From a virus, in the IMG/VR virus record IMGVR_UViG_3300034284_003027, positions 1 through 61,308 of that record: 61,308 nucleotides of DNA. One strand, 5' to 3'. The first letter of the stretch is position 1. Each line of letters begins with the position of its first letter. The notes under the pieces are model-generated. The model did not search any database and had not been told where the DNA came from. It was given only the letters and a program-made list of their open reading frames with translations. The translations under genes were made by a program, and so were the position numbers. This document shows, piece by piece, positions 42,830-51,008 of the stretch.

Positions 42830-43368
42830 TGGTGAGCAACACTTATCTAGAGAAAGAACTGTTATTCACTTTTGCTGAGGGAACGTCATGGCGAGTGCTT
42901 GATGTACAGGGTGTTCGTCTTCCCGTTGGAATGGCACTCGTTGATTTCGTGATCGAAAGGACCGACGATATTCTGTTCGTGGAAATCAAAGACCCATCGC
43001 ATAGCCAGTCGCCCGATAAAGAGCGAAAGAAGTATCTCAAGCGACTGACTGACGGTTCCGTGCTATCTGAAGAGCTTACACCAAAAGCGCGAGACTCGTA
43101 CGCTCACGAGCACTTGATGGGTAGGGACCATAAACCAATCGTCTATGTCGTTTTGCTCGGTCTGGACGCTTTTGAGCACGAAGTTCAACGCGCAATTCTC
43201 AACAACTTTAGCGATCGACTATACAACAGCCTTCGAACGGAAGGCGAGCTCCCCTGGGTAAGAGAGCATATTAAGCAATGTATCGTACTGTCCGTTGATG
43301 CGTGGAATCAGAAGTTTCCAGAATACAGAGTTAATCGCGTTGAACATCAAGAAGCAATAACCAAATAG
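42829..43368 (+). CDS. PD-(D/E)XK-like partner of the AAA ATPase
   Basis: A 179-residue protein. LVDFVIERTDDILFVEIKDP gives Asp39, Glu52 and Lys54 in the spacing D-(x)12-E-x-K of PD-(D/E)XK nucleases, with the two-strand arrangement expected. The rest is helical and charged ('KERKKYLKRLTDG', 'VREHIKQCIVLSVDAWNQ'). It begins at TAATG right behind the ATPase, so the two probably work as an ATPase-nuclease module. No known family name comes to mind; an inactive nuclease fold is possible. Confidence 0.55.
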   Translation: MVSNTYLEKELLFTFAEGTSWRVLDVQGVRLPVGMALVDFVIERTDDILFVEIKDPSHSQSPDKERKKYLKRLTDGSVLSEELTPKARDSYAHEHLMGRDHKPIVYVVLLGLDAFEHEVQRAILNNFSDRLYNSLRTEGELPWVREHIKQCIVLSVDAWNQKFPEYRVNRVEHQEAITK

Positions 43369-43385
43369 GTCAGGCGACGACGTTA

Positions 43386-46300
43386 ATGGATACCAGCAAA
43401 CTCCGAAAATTCGCTTCATTTGCCAGGTCTGCACTCATTGAGCAAGTGGGTACGCGTTTAAAGACCGTGCTTGCAGAGAAGAGCCTCGCACGCCGTGAAA
43501 GTCCGAAGGTCGTTGAGGAACTCGAAAAAAAGATCAAGGATCTTGGTGAGAGACGATTGCTTGAGACGGTGGCTTACACATGGTTCAACCGTTTCTGCGC
43601 GCTGCGATACATGGATGTAAATCGCTACACTCGCATTGGAGTCTTGTCACCAGCCGATGGTCAGTTTCAGCCAGAAATTCTAGCCGAAGCTAAGATGGGG
43701 CATATCGATGAAGAGTTGGTTCCAGAGGCGACTCGCAAGCACGTTATGCGACTGCTGGATGGTTCCGACAAGAGCGCAGATCCGCAGGGGGAAGCCTATC
43801 GATTGCTGTTAGTGGCGGTCTGCAACTACTACCACTCGCTGATGCCGTTCATGTTCGAGAAGATCGCTGACTATACGGAATTATTGTTGCCGGACGATTT
43901 GCTTTCAGGAACATCGCTTCCCGCTTATACACGGGAAGCATTGCTTCCGATCAATTCTCTACCGCAGTATATAGAAGACTTTAAAGAATCGGTGGAGGTG
44001 ATTGGTTGGTTATACCAATTCTACGTCGCGGACAAAAAAGACGAGGTGTTTGACGGGCTCAAGAAGGGAGCGAAGATCACACCGGAGAATATTCCTGCCG
44101 CAACTCAGTTGTTCACTCCTCACTGGATCGTTCGCTATCTGGTGGAGAACTCGCTCGGTCGATTGTGGATGCTCAACCATCCCGATTCGAAGCTCGTCGA
44201 GCGGATGGACTACTACATCAAGCCTTATGCCGCCGAGACAGATTTCTTGAGAATCACAAGCCCACTTGAGATCAAGGTTTGCGATCCTGCTTGTGGCAGC
44301 GGCCACATGCTTACTTATACTTTCGATCTGCTATACGAGATCTATCGAGAAGAACAGTATCCCGAGCCCGAGATCCCCTCTCTTATTCTGAAGAATAATC
44401 TCTATGGCATCGAGATTGACCCCCGCGCTGGGGCATTGGCTGCCTTTGCGCTCACCATGAAGGCACGCGAGAAAGACAAACGATTCTTTACGCGCAAACC
44501 TCAACCCGACGCATCCGGGGAAGATTCCTTTTCGATCGAAAATTCAAAATCCAGGATTCAGAATCCCAATATCTGTGTGCTAGAGAACATCAACATCGAT
44601 TCCGAAGACCTGTCTGTCTACATGGACAAAGTCGGGCGAGACCTTTTTACTGGAGGCCTCCAAGTCGCAGTGAATCAATGGGAGGAAGCAGACAACTTTG
44701 GTTCGTTGATCCGCCCACAAGTGACAGACGTTCGCGAAGTTTTGGATCTACTTCGCGTGCGTCGAGTAGAACAAGATCTGTTTCTTGCAAATGCTCATCA
44801 GCAAGTACTCAAGGCACTGAAACAATGTGATTACCTGAGCCCCAAATATCATGTCGTCGTCGCAAATCCGCCATATATGGGAGCGGGAGGTATGAACCCT
44901 GCGATGAAAGAGTTTGTAAGACGCGATTTCACAATTGGTCAATCCGATTTGTACGGTGCATTCTTAATTAGAGTAGGCGAGCTCACAAAAACTAGTGGCT
45001 TTTTCGGAATGATAACAATTCCAAACTGGATGTTCCTAAGTTCCTTCGCTGACTTACGCTCGCATGTGTTGAACAATTGGCATATGACTTCGTTGATACA
45101 TAATGGCCGAGGAATGTGGGGTTCTGATTTCGGCAGCTGTGCCTTCGTGATTGGCAAATCGCATAACGATACCGCAATCGCTTGTTACGTCAAACTTTTT
45201 GATAAGCAAGGCAGCGTTTCTACACCGGATGAGATTGAACGTCGATTTCTGCATAGAGACAACACAAATACATTCAGTGTGAGTAGTCATGGGTTCTTGC
45301 CTTTACCCGGATTACCGTTCGCTTATTGGCTCAGTGAGGAAGCTCGTCGAGCATTTGACGAGATGCCGGTATTGGGTGACCTCGCTAAGATTGGAAAGGG
45401 ACTTGACACTGGCGACAACGAGCGATTCATTCGCATGTGGCACGAGGTGAACAAAAATACAAGCAAGTGGCTTCCATGTCAGAAGGGAGGGCCGTTTCGC
45501 CGTTGGTATGGCAACAACGACTTTGTGATTGATTGGGAAAATGACGGAGCGAAATTGAGGGCATTTCCAAAGGCAAATCTCCGTAACGCAGACTACTACC
45601 TCAAGCCAGGTTTAACCTGGACTCGTGTTTCGATTGCTGCACCAGCATTTCGTGCCTTTGATGAAGGAAGCATTTTTGAATCTACTGGGCCATGCATTTT
45701 CGCAGCAATGTCGCATCAAGACAGAATTCTAGGATTCTTGAATAGCAAAGTAGCCACCGAATTTCTGAAAGTGTTTTCTCCGACGTTGGACTTTCAAAGC
45801 GGGCATATTTCTTCGTTGCCATTTGGTATCGATGAGGCCCATGGTGCCAATGAAGTTAACGAACGCGTTCTCGAACTTGTTCAGCTCGCTCGTCACGATT
45901 GGGATTCAATGGAGACTTCCCGCGATTTCAAAAATCTTGAACTGCTTTCAATTCGCGATGGTCTTCTCAAATCGACTTGGCGGCAGTACTTCGTTGCTTG
46001 CGAAGAACGTGTTTGCCGAATGAAGGAGCTTGAGGAGGCGAATAACTCAACATTTATTGCCATTTATCGTTTGTCCGAAAACATGTCTCCAGATGTTGCA
46101 ACGGATGCTGTTTCTCTTTGGTGCAATTCCGCAAGTCGCTATGGATCTGACAAAGTGGAGTCGGAACTTGAAGCTCTCTTTCTTGCGGACACGATGCGAG
46201 AATTTATCAGCTACGCGGTTGGCTGCATGTTCGGCCGCTACTCGCTTGATAAGCCAGGACTGATTCTTGCTAATCAGGGCGAATCTATTGCTGATTATCG

Positions 46301-46946
46301 CGACCAAATCATCGAACCAACGTTTCCACCTGACGAAGACAATGTTATTCCCATTCTTGAGGGCGAGTGGTTTTTGGATGACATCAGTCAGCGGTTTAAG
46401 GATTTCTTAAAGGTCACCTTTGGCACCGAATATTACAATGAGAACTTAGAGTTCCTGGAGAATGCGCTCTATCCAGACAATCCTTCCGCAAAGAGGCGCA
46501 AGACGATCCGCGACTACTTCTTAAAGGATTTCTATGATCATCACCTCAAGATGTACAAGAGGCGGCCGATCTACTGGCTCTTCAGCAGTCCCAAGGGGAC
46601 GTTCAATGCTATGGTCTACATGCACCGCTACCGCCCCGAAACGGTCGGTAAGGTCCTCGAATGTTTGCGAGATTTTCGCGAAAAACTTGCTCACTACTCT
46701 GAGCAGCGCCAAGGAATTGCCGACAGTGCGAGTGAATCGAAGGCAGAGAAGACTAAAGCTGTGAAGGATGTCGCTGCCATTAAGAAGCAACTCAAGGAAC
46801 TCGAAGAGTATGAGAAGAGCCTCTTTGGAGTCGCGAGCCGAATGCGCAACATCGACATCGACCTCGACAACGGTGTCAAACACAACTACCCGCTCTTCGG
46901 CTCTGTCCTCAGCAAGATCCCCGGCCTGAACGCAAAAGAAGATTGA
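43386..46946 (+). CDS. pglX: BREX adenine methyltransferase PglX, first copy
   Basis: A 1186-residue type 1 BREX methyltransferase (BrxX/PglX). The N-terminus (KLRKFASFARSALIEQVGTR) is followed by motif I VCDPACGSGHM at about 298 and catalytic motif IV NPPYMG at about 494, then a variable target recognition region (about 520-880). The C-terminus is a conserved DNA-handling part ('ALFLADTMREFISYAVGCMF', 'HHLKMYKRRPIYWLFSSPKG'). By family knowledge it makes N6-methyladenine at a short non-palindromic site, marking host DNA as self. It carries repeat-derived text 'SIENSKSRIQNPN' between motif I and IV. It is 40-50% diverged from the second copy in the middle but nearly the same at both ends. Confidence 0.95.
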   Translation: MDTSKLRKFASFARSALIEQVGTRLKTVLAEKSLARRESPKVVEELEKKIKDLGERRLLETVAYTWFNRFCALRYMDVNRYTRIGVLSPADGQFQPEILAEAKMGHIDEELVPEATRKHVMRLLDGSDKSADPQGEAYRLLLVAVCNYYHSLMPFMFEKIADYTELLLPDDLLSGTSLPAYTREALLPINSLPQYIEDFKESVEVIGWLYQFYVADKKDEVFDGLKKGAKITPENIPAATQLFTPHWIVRYLVENSLGRLWMLNHPDSKLVERMDYYIKPYAAETDFLRITSPLEIKVCDPACGSGHMLTYTFDLLYEIYREEQYPEPEIPSLILKNNLYGIEIDPRAGALAAFALTMKAREKDKRFFTRKPQPDASGEDSFSIENSKSRIQNPNICVLENINIDSEDLSVYMDKVGRDLFTGGLQVAVNQWEEADNFGSLIRPQVTDVREVLDLLRVRRVEQDLFLANAHQQVLKALKQCDYLSPKYHVVVANPPYMGAGGMNPAMKEFVRRDFTIGQSDLYGAFLIRVGELTKTSGFFGMITIPNWMFLSSFADLRSHVLNNWHMTSLIHNGRGMWGSDFGSCAFVIGKSHNDTAIACYVKLFDKQGSVSTPDEIERRFLHRDNTNTFSVSSHGFLPLPGLPFAYWLSEEARRAFDEMPVLGDLAKIGKGLDTGDNERFIRMWHEVNKNTSKWLPCQKGGPFRRWYGNNDFVIDWENDGAKLRAFPKANLRNADYYLKPGLTWTRVSIAAPAFRAFDEGSIFESTGPCIFAAMSHQDRILGFLNSKVATEFLKVFSPTLDFQSGHISSLPFGIDEAHGANEVNERVLELVQLARHDWDSMETSRDFKNLELLSIRDGLLKSTWRQYFVACEERVCRMKELEEANNSTFIAIYRLSENMSPDVATDAVSLWCNSASRYGSDKVESELEALFLADTMREFISYAVGCMFGRYSLDKPGLILANQGESIADYRDQIIEPTFPPDEDNVIPILEGEWFLDDISQRFKDFLKVTFGTEYYNENLEFLENALYPDNPSAKRRKTIRDYFLKDFYDHHLKMYKRRPIYWLFSSPKGTFNAMVYMHRYRPETVGKVLECLRDFREKLAHYSEQRQGIADSASESKAEKTKAVKDVAAIKKQLKELEEYEKSLFGVASRMRNIDIDLDNGVKHNYPLFGSVLSKIPGLNAKED
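44533..44570 (+). repeat. BREX-island AT-rich repeat, site 2 (inside first pglX)
   Basis: GATCGAAAATTCAAAATCC followed by AGGATTCAGAATCCC, in frame, adding about 12 residues (IENSKSRIQNP) to PglX. The second pglX has a shorter copy at the equivalent position. Confidence 0.7.
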
Positions 46947-46988
46947 AAACTCTAAGCAACCACGCAGATAGAATATTCAGGCCACTTG

Positions 46989-49900
46989 ATGGAAACAAGT
47001 AAACTCAAAAAGTTCGCGTCCTTTGCTCGGTCGGTTCTGATCGAACAAGTAGGTACTCGTTTAAAGTCGGTACTTGCCGACCAAAGTCTGGCGCGACGTG
47101 AGAAAGCGGCGGCGGTTGACGAGCTTGAGAAGAAGATCAAAGAGCTGGGAAAAGAACGAGTCATCGAAATGGTGGCCTACACCTGGTTCAATCGATTCTG
47201 TGCCCTTCGATTCATGGACGTGAATCAATACACAACGATCGGTTCGATATCGCCTGCCGAGGGCTTTACGCAGCCCGAGATATTGACAGAAGCCAAGCAA
47301 GGTGTCATCGACGAAGAATTGAAGGTCGACCGTGCGAAAATCATCGGCTTCCTCGACGGGACACGACCGAGTCAGGATGCTCAAGGCGAAGTGTATCAGC
47401 AACTGCTGATTGCGGTATGCAACAGCTACCACAAGCTGATGCCGTTCATTTTTGAAAAGATCGCTGACTACACCGAACTCTTGTTACCCGAAGATCTGTT
47501 ATCGGACAGCTCTGTTCTGGCCGAGACTCGCAAGGCGTTGACTGTTGAGAATTGTGCCGATGTTGAAGTCATCGGCTGGCTGTATCAGTTCTACATCTCG
47601 GAGAAGAAGGACGACGTCTTTGCGGCCTTGAAGAAGGGCAAGAAGATCACGCCGGAGAACATCCCGGCAGCCACGCAGTTGTTCACGCCGCACTGGATCG
47701 TGCGTTACCTCGTCGAGAACTCGCTGGGCCGGTTATGGATGCTGAACCGTCCCGACTCGCGACTGGTCGAGCAGATGGACTACTACATTCGACCCGAAGA
47801 GCCAGAGACTGACTTCCTGCGGATAGCGAGCCCTGAAGAAATAAAGGTCTGCGATCCAGCTTGCGGCAGCGGACACATGCTGACGTATGCATTTGACCTA
47901 CTGTACGCGATCTACGAAGAGCAAGGCTACCAGGCGACCGACATCCCGCGACTGATTCTCAAACACAATCTCTACGGAGTCGAGATCGATCAACGCGCGG
48001 GCGCTTTAGCCGCCTTTGCCCTCGTCATGAAAGCCCGTGAAAAGGATCGCCGCTTCTTCTCACGCAAGCCGCTCGAAGAAGACTCCTCAACAGCAATCCA
48101 AAATCCAAACGTCTGCGTTCTGGAAAACATATCCATCGACCCCGAAGACCTGTCGGCTTACATGGACAAGGTCGGTCGCAACCTGTTCAGCGACGGCTTG
48201 CAGGGCGTCGTGAATCAGTGGGAGGAAGCGGACAACTTCGGTTCGCTGATCCGGCCATTGGTCACGGATGTGAGCGAAGTGCTGGAGTTACTTCGCGAGC
48301 GTCAGTTGGGCGAAGACCTGTTCCTTGCGGGCGTTCACCAGAAAGTGCTCAAGGCGCTGCGGCAGGCCGATTTCCTGAGTCCCAAGTATCACGTCGTCGT
48401 CGCAAACCCGCCGTACATGGGTGGGAAGGGAATGAACAAAACACTGAAAGCTTTCATTGAAGGAAATCTAAAGGAATCCAAGTCCGATACATTTGGTGCA
48501 TTTATGCTTCGCAACTTGGAGCTATCTTTGTGCGAAGTGGCGATGGTTACTCCCTACGTGTGGATGTTCCTTTCAAGTTTTGAGAAGCTCAGAGAGTCGC
48601 TTTTGAGGCAAGCGTCACTTACCGGACTAGTGCAGCTTGAGTACAACGCATTTGAACCTGCGTGCGTCCCTGTCTGTGCGTTTACGATGGAAAAGCCGAA
48701 TCGTCACGACCTTCAAGGGCAATACATTCGCCTTTCTGAATTTCGTGGACATGAGACACAAGGCCCAAAGACATTAGAAGCGATTCGCAATCCTGATTGT
48801 GAATATCGTTTTAGAACACGCCAACGTAACCTGGAGTTAATTCCCGGATCACCAATTGCGTATTGGTTGTCCGAGAGATTATTGAAAATCTACTCACTCC
48901 CCACATTGGATGTTTATGCAAACCCACGGCAAGGTCTTGCCACCGGCGACAATGACCGTTTTCTCCGCCTGTGGCACGAAATCTCTTTTGGCACATTTAC
49001 GGATCAGTGTGCGTCTTTGGAAGAGGCGCGTGAACGAAAAGAGAAATGGTATCCTGTTAGCAAAGGAGGTGGGTTTCGTAGGTGGTTTGGCAATCGTTAT
49101 TTTGTAATCGCTTTTGACGATGAAAATTACGAACTTCTGCTGAATTCCGGTAATCATCTGCCGTCACGCGACTTCTATTTTCACGCGGGCGCAACTTGGT
49201 CAACTATTACATCGGGGCCGATTTCGTTTAGGTCGGTAAACCACTCAATTTTTGAGACCAAGGGATCCGTATGTTTTTCTCGCGGGCAGGTAACAAAGCA
49301 ATATCTTCTTGGAAGCTTGAATTCATGCGTTACGCAGGCACTGTTAGCTGCAACATCACCTACTCTTGACTATCACGAAGGGCCGCTTCGGCGAATTCCG
49401 TTCCAACTTCTTGAGAATCACGAAGAAATTGAACCCGTCGTCAACGAGATGTTGGAGATTTCAGCGTCAGACTGGAATTCATATGAAACTGCTTGGAGTT
49501 TTTACAAGAATCCTCTAGTTGAAAAACCAATGGAAAGAATTGGAGTAACATACTCAGCGTTGCGAGAATCTCAGATCGAGTGCGTATTTAGACTAAAGGA
49601 GCTTGAAGAGGATAACAACTTATTCTTCGTTCGAGGCTATGATTTAGAAGGCGAACTGGATTGCAATGTCCCGCTGTCGGATCTTTCTTTGCACTGTAAC
49701 CCTGCCTATCGCTATGACTCTGACAAAAGCGAGTCGGAACTGGAAGCCCTTCTTCTTGCGGACACGATGCGTGAGTTCATCAGCTACGCGGTGGGCTGCA
49801 TGTTGGGTCGCTACTCGCTTGACAAACCGGGACTGATCCTTGCCAATCAGGGCGAAACTGCCGACGACTATCGCCAGCAGATCCCCGAGCCGTCCTTCGC

Positions 49901-50516
49901 ACCCGATGAAGACAACGTTATTCCATTGCTCGATGGCGACTGGTTCGAGGACGACATCACCGAACGCTTCAAAGTGTTTCTCAAAGTCACCTTCGGTACC
50001 GAGCACTACGAAGAGAATCTCAAGTTTCTGGAAGATGCCCTCTATCCCGACAACCTGACAGCGAAAAAACGCAAGACCATCCGCGAGTACTTCCTCAAAG
50101 ACTTCTACAACCACCACATCAAACTTTACAAAAAGCGGCCTATCTACTGGCTCTTCAGCAGCCCCAAAGGCACCTTCAACGCCCTGATCTACATGCACCG
50201 TTACCGCCCCGACACGGTCGGCACTGTCCTGCATTACCTTCGGGACTTTCGTGACAAACTGACGCATCACGCCGATCATCAACAGATGCTGGCCGACAGC
50301 GCGAGCGCCTCCAAGTCCGAGAAGACGCAAGCCATCAAAGATGTTGCCGCCATCAAGAAGCAACTCAAGGAACTAGAAGACTACGAGAAGACACTCTTCG
50401 AAGTCGCCGCTCGTAAAATCGACATCGACCTCGACGACGGAGTCAAACACAACTACCTCCTCTTCGGCTCCGTCCTCCGCAAGATCCCCGGCCTAGATGC
50501 AAAGGAAGAAGAGTGA
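46989..50516 (+). CDS. pglX: BREX adenine methyltransferase PglX, second copy
   Basis: A 1175-residue paralogue directly downstream of the first, 42 nt after its stop. Motif I VCDPACGSGHM at about 287 and motif IV NPPYMG at about 473 are intact, so it should be active. N-terminus and C-terminus are close to the first copy ('ALLLADTMREFISYAVGCML', 'HHIKLYKKRPIYWLFSSPKG'), but the segment after NPPY (about 480-850) is clearly different, so a different target sequence is likely. The start is ATG 46989; a TTG codon directly before is in frame. Text 'STAIQNPN' marks a short repeat copy. The stop abuts repeat site 4. Confidence 0.95.
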   Translation: METSKLKKFASFARSVLIEQVGTRLKSVLADQSLARREKAAAVDELEKKIKELGKERVIEMVAYTWFNRFCALRFMDVNQYTTIGSISPAEGFTQPEILTEAKQGVIDEELKVDRAKIIGFLDGTRPSQDAQGEVYQQLLIAVCNSYHKLMPFIFEKIADYTELLLPEDLLSDSSVLAETRKALTVENCADVEVIGWLYQFYISEKKDDVFAALKKGKKITPENIPAATQLFTPHWIVRYLVENSLGRLWMLNRPDSRLVEQMDYYIRPEEPETDFLRIASPEEIKVCDPACGSGHMLTYAFDLLYAIYEEQGYQATDIPRLILKHNLYGVEIDQRAGALAAFALVMKAREKDRRFFSRKPLEEDSSTAIQNPNVCVLENISIDPEDLSAYMDKVGRNLFSDGLQGVVNQWEEADNFGSLIRPLVTDVSEVLELLRERQLGEDLFLAGVHQKVLKALRQADFLSPKYHVVVANPPYMGGKGMNKTLKAFIEGNLKESKSDTFGAFMLRNLELSLCEVAMVTPYVWMFLSSFEKLRESLLRQASLTGLVQLEYNAFEPACVPVCAFTMEKPNRHDLQGQYIRLSEFRGHETQGPKTLEAIRNPDCEYRFRTRQRNLELIPGSPIAYWLSERLLKIYSLPTLDVYANPRQGLATGDNDRFLRLWHEISFGTFTDQCASLEEARERKEKWYPVSKGGGFRRWFGNRYFVIAFDDENYELLLNSGNHLPSRDFYFHAGATWSTITSGPISFRSVNHSIFETKGSVCFSRGQVTKQYLLGSLNSCVTQALLAATSPTLDYHEGPLRRIPFQLLENHEEIEPVVNEMLEISASDWNSYETAWSFYKNPLVEKPMERIGVTYSALRESQIECVFRLKELEEDNNLFFVRGYDLEGELDCNVPLSDLSLHCNPAYRYDSDKSESELEALLLADTMREFISYAVGCMLGRYSLDKPGLILANQGETADDYRQQIPEPSFAPDEDNVIPLLDGDWFEDDITERFKVFLKVTFGTEHYEENLKFLEDALYPDNLTAKKRKTIREYFLKDFYNHHIKLYKKRPIYWLFSSPKGTFNALIYMHRYRPDTVGTVLHYLRDFRDKLTHHADHQQMLADSASASKSEKTQAIKDVAAIKKQLKELEDYEKTLFEVAARKIDIDLDDGVKHNYLLFGSVLRKIPGLDAKEEE
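48093..48111 (+). repeat. BREX-island AT-rich repeat, site 3 (inside second pglX)
   Basis: CAATCCAAAATCCAAA in frame, encoding AIQNPN at the place where the first pglX has the longer version. The common position suggests the insertion came before the pglX duplication, or the linker tolerates it best. Confidence 0.6.
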
Positions 50517-50547
50517 TTTTGGATTCTCGATTTTCGATTTTGGATTG
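50516..50547 (-). repeat. BREX-island AT-rich repeat, site 4 (inverted)
   Basis: Plus-strand text ATTTTGGATTCTCGATTTTC then GATTTTGGATTG is the reverse complement of the repeat core. It starts at the last base of the second pglX stop codon and ends 5 nt before the small ORF start at 50553. Confidence 0.75.
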
Positions 50548-50552
50548 AAAAA

Positions 50553-50939
50553 ATGGATGAAGTTGCAGACACTGAAACGGCTGATGGTGAGCGATGGCGT
50601 CGATGCTATGAGCGACTCCAGGAGATTCGTGCTTACGAATTCGATTGGAACGATGAGGGTGCAAATCCACCGGGGCTCGAAGTAACGGGGCTAGCGGAAG
50701 CGGTTTTGCTCAATCTTCAAACAAACAACCAGCGACCGCCGGATTCTTTTTTTGCAACAGACGAAGGTCATGTCATCCTTAGCTGGGAAAAGGAAGGACA
50801 CTACTTTGAGATAGAAGTTGACGCCATGCTCCAGTGCACGGGGCGTTCGATTCCACCCAGTGCGTTGCGAGCCGCGTCCAATAAAATCCACCAGTCCGAC
50901 CTGGCTCAAATCAGTATACCGATTCACTATTCGATCTAA
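50553..50939 (+). CDS. Small hypothetical protein bracketed by inverted repeats
   Basis: A 128-residue protein. 'IRAYEFDWNDEGANPPGLEV', a helix, 'PDSFFATDEGHVILSWEKEG' and 'HYFEIEVDA' correspond to a widespread short family in planctomycetes and cyanobacteria that reads WxGEG...A...P..G.I.LEW..G...E. Its function is unknown; it often sits near mobile or toxin-antitoxin genes. It is not a BREX protein. Inverted repeat arrays at 50516-50547 and 50947-51008 enclose it, so it may have arrived as a unit or been captured between them. No good ribosome binding site is seen. Confidence 0.6.
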   Translation: MDEVADTETADGERWRRCYERLQEIRAYEFDWNDEGANPPGLEVTGLAEAVLLNLQTNNQRPPDSFFATDEGHVILSWEKEGHYFEIEVDAMLQCTGRSIPPSALRAASNKIHQSDLAQISIPIHYSI

Positions 50940-50946
50940 CGCTCCC

Positions 50947-51008
50947 CCAATCCAAAATCCAAAACCGCATGTCCTCAGTCGAAAATCCAAAATCGAAAAT
51001 CCAAAATG
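50947..51008 (+). repeat. BREX-island AT-rich repeat, site 5 (spans pglZ start)
   Basis: Four core units: CAATCCAAAATCCAAAA, then TCGAAAATCCAAAATCG and AAAATCCAAAAT after a short gap holding the pglZ ATG. The first residues of PglZ (SSVENPKSKIQN) are entirely repeat-encoded. Confidence 0.8.
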
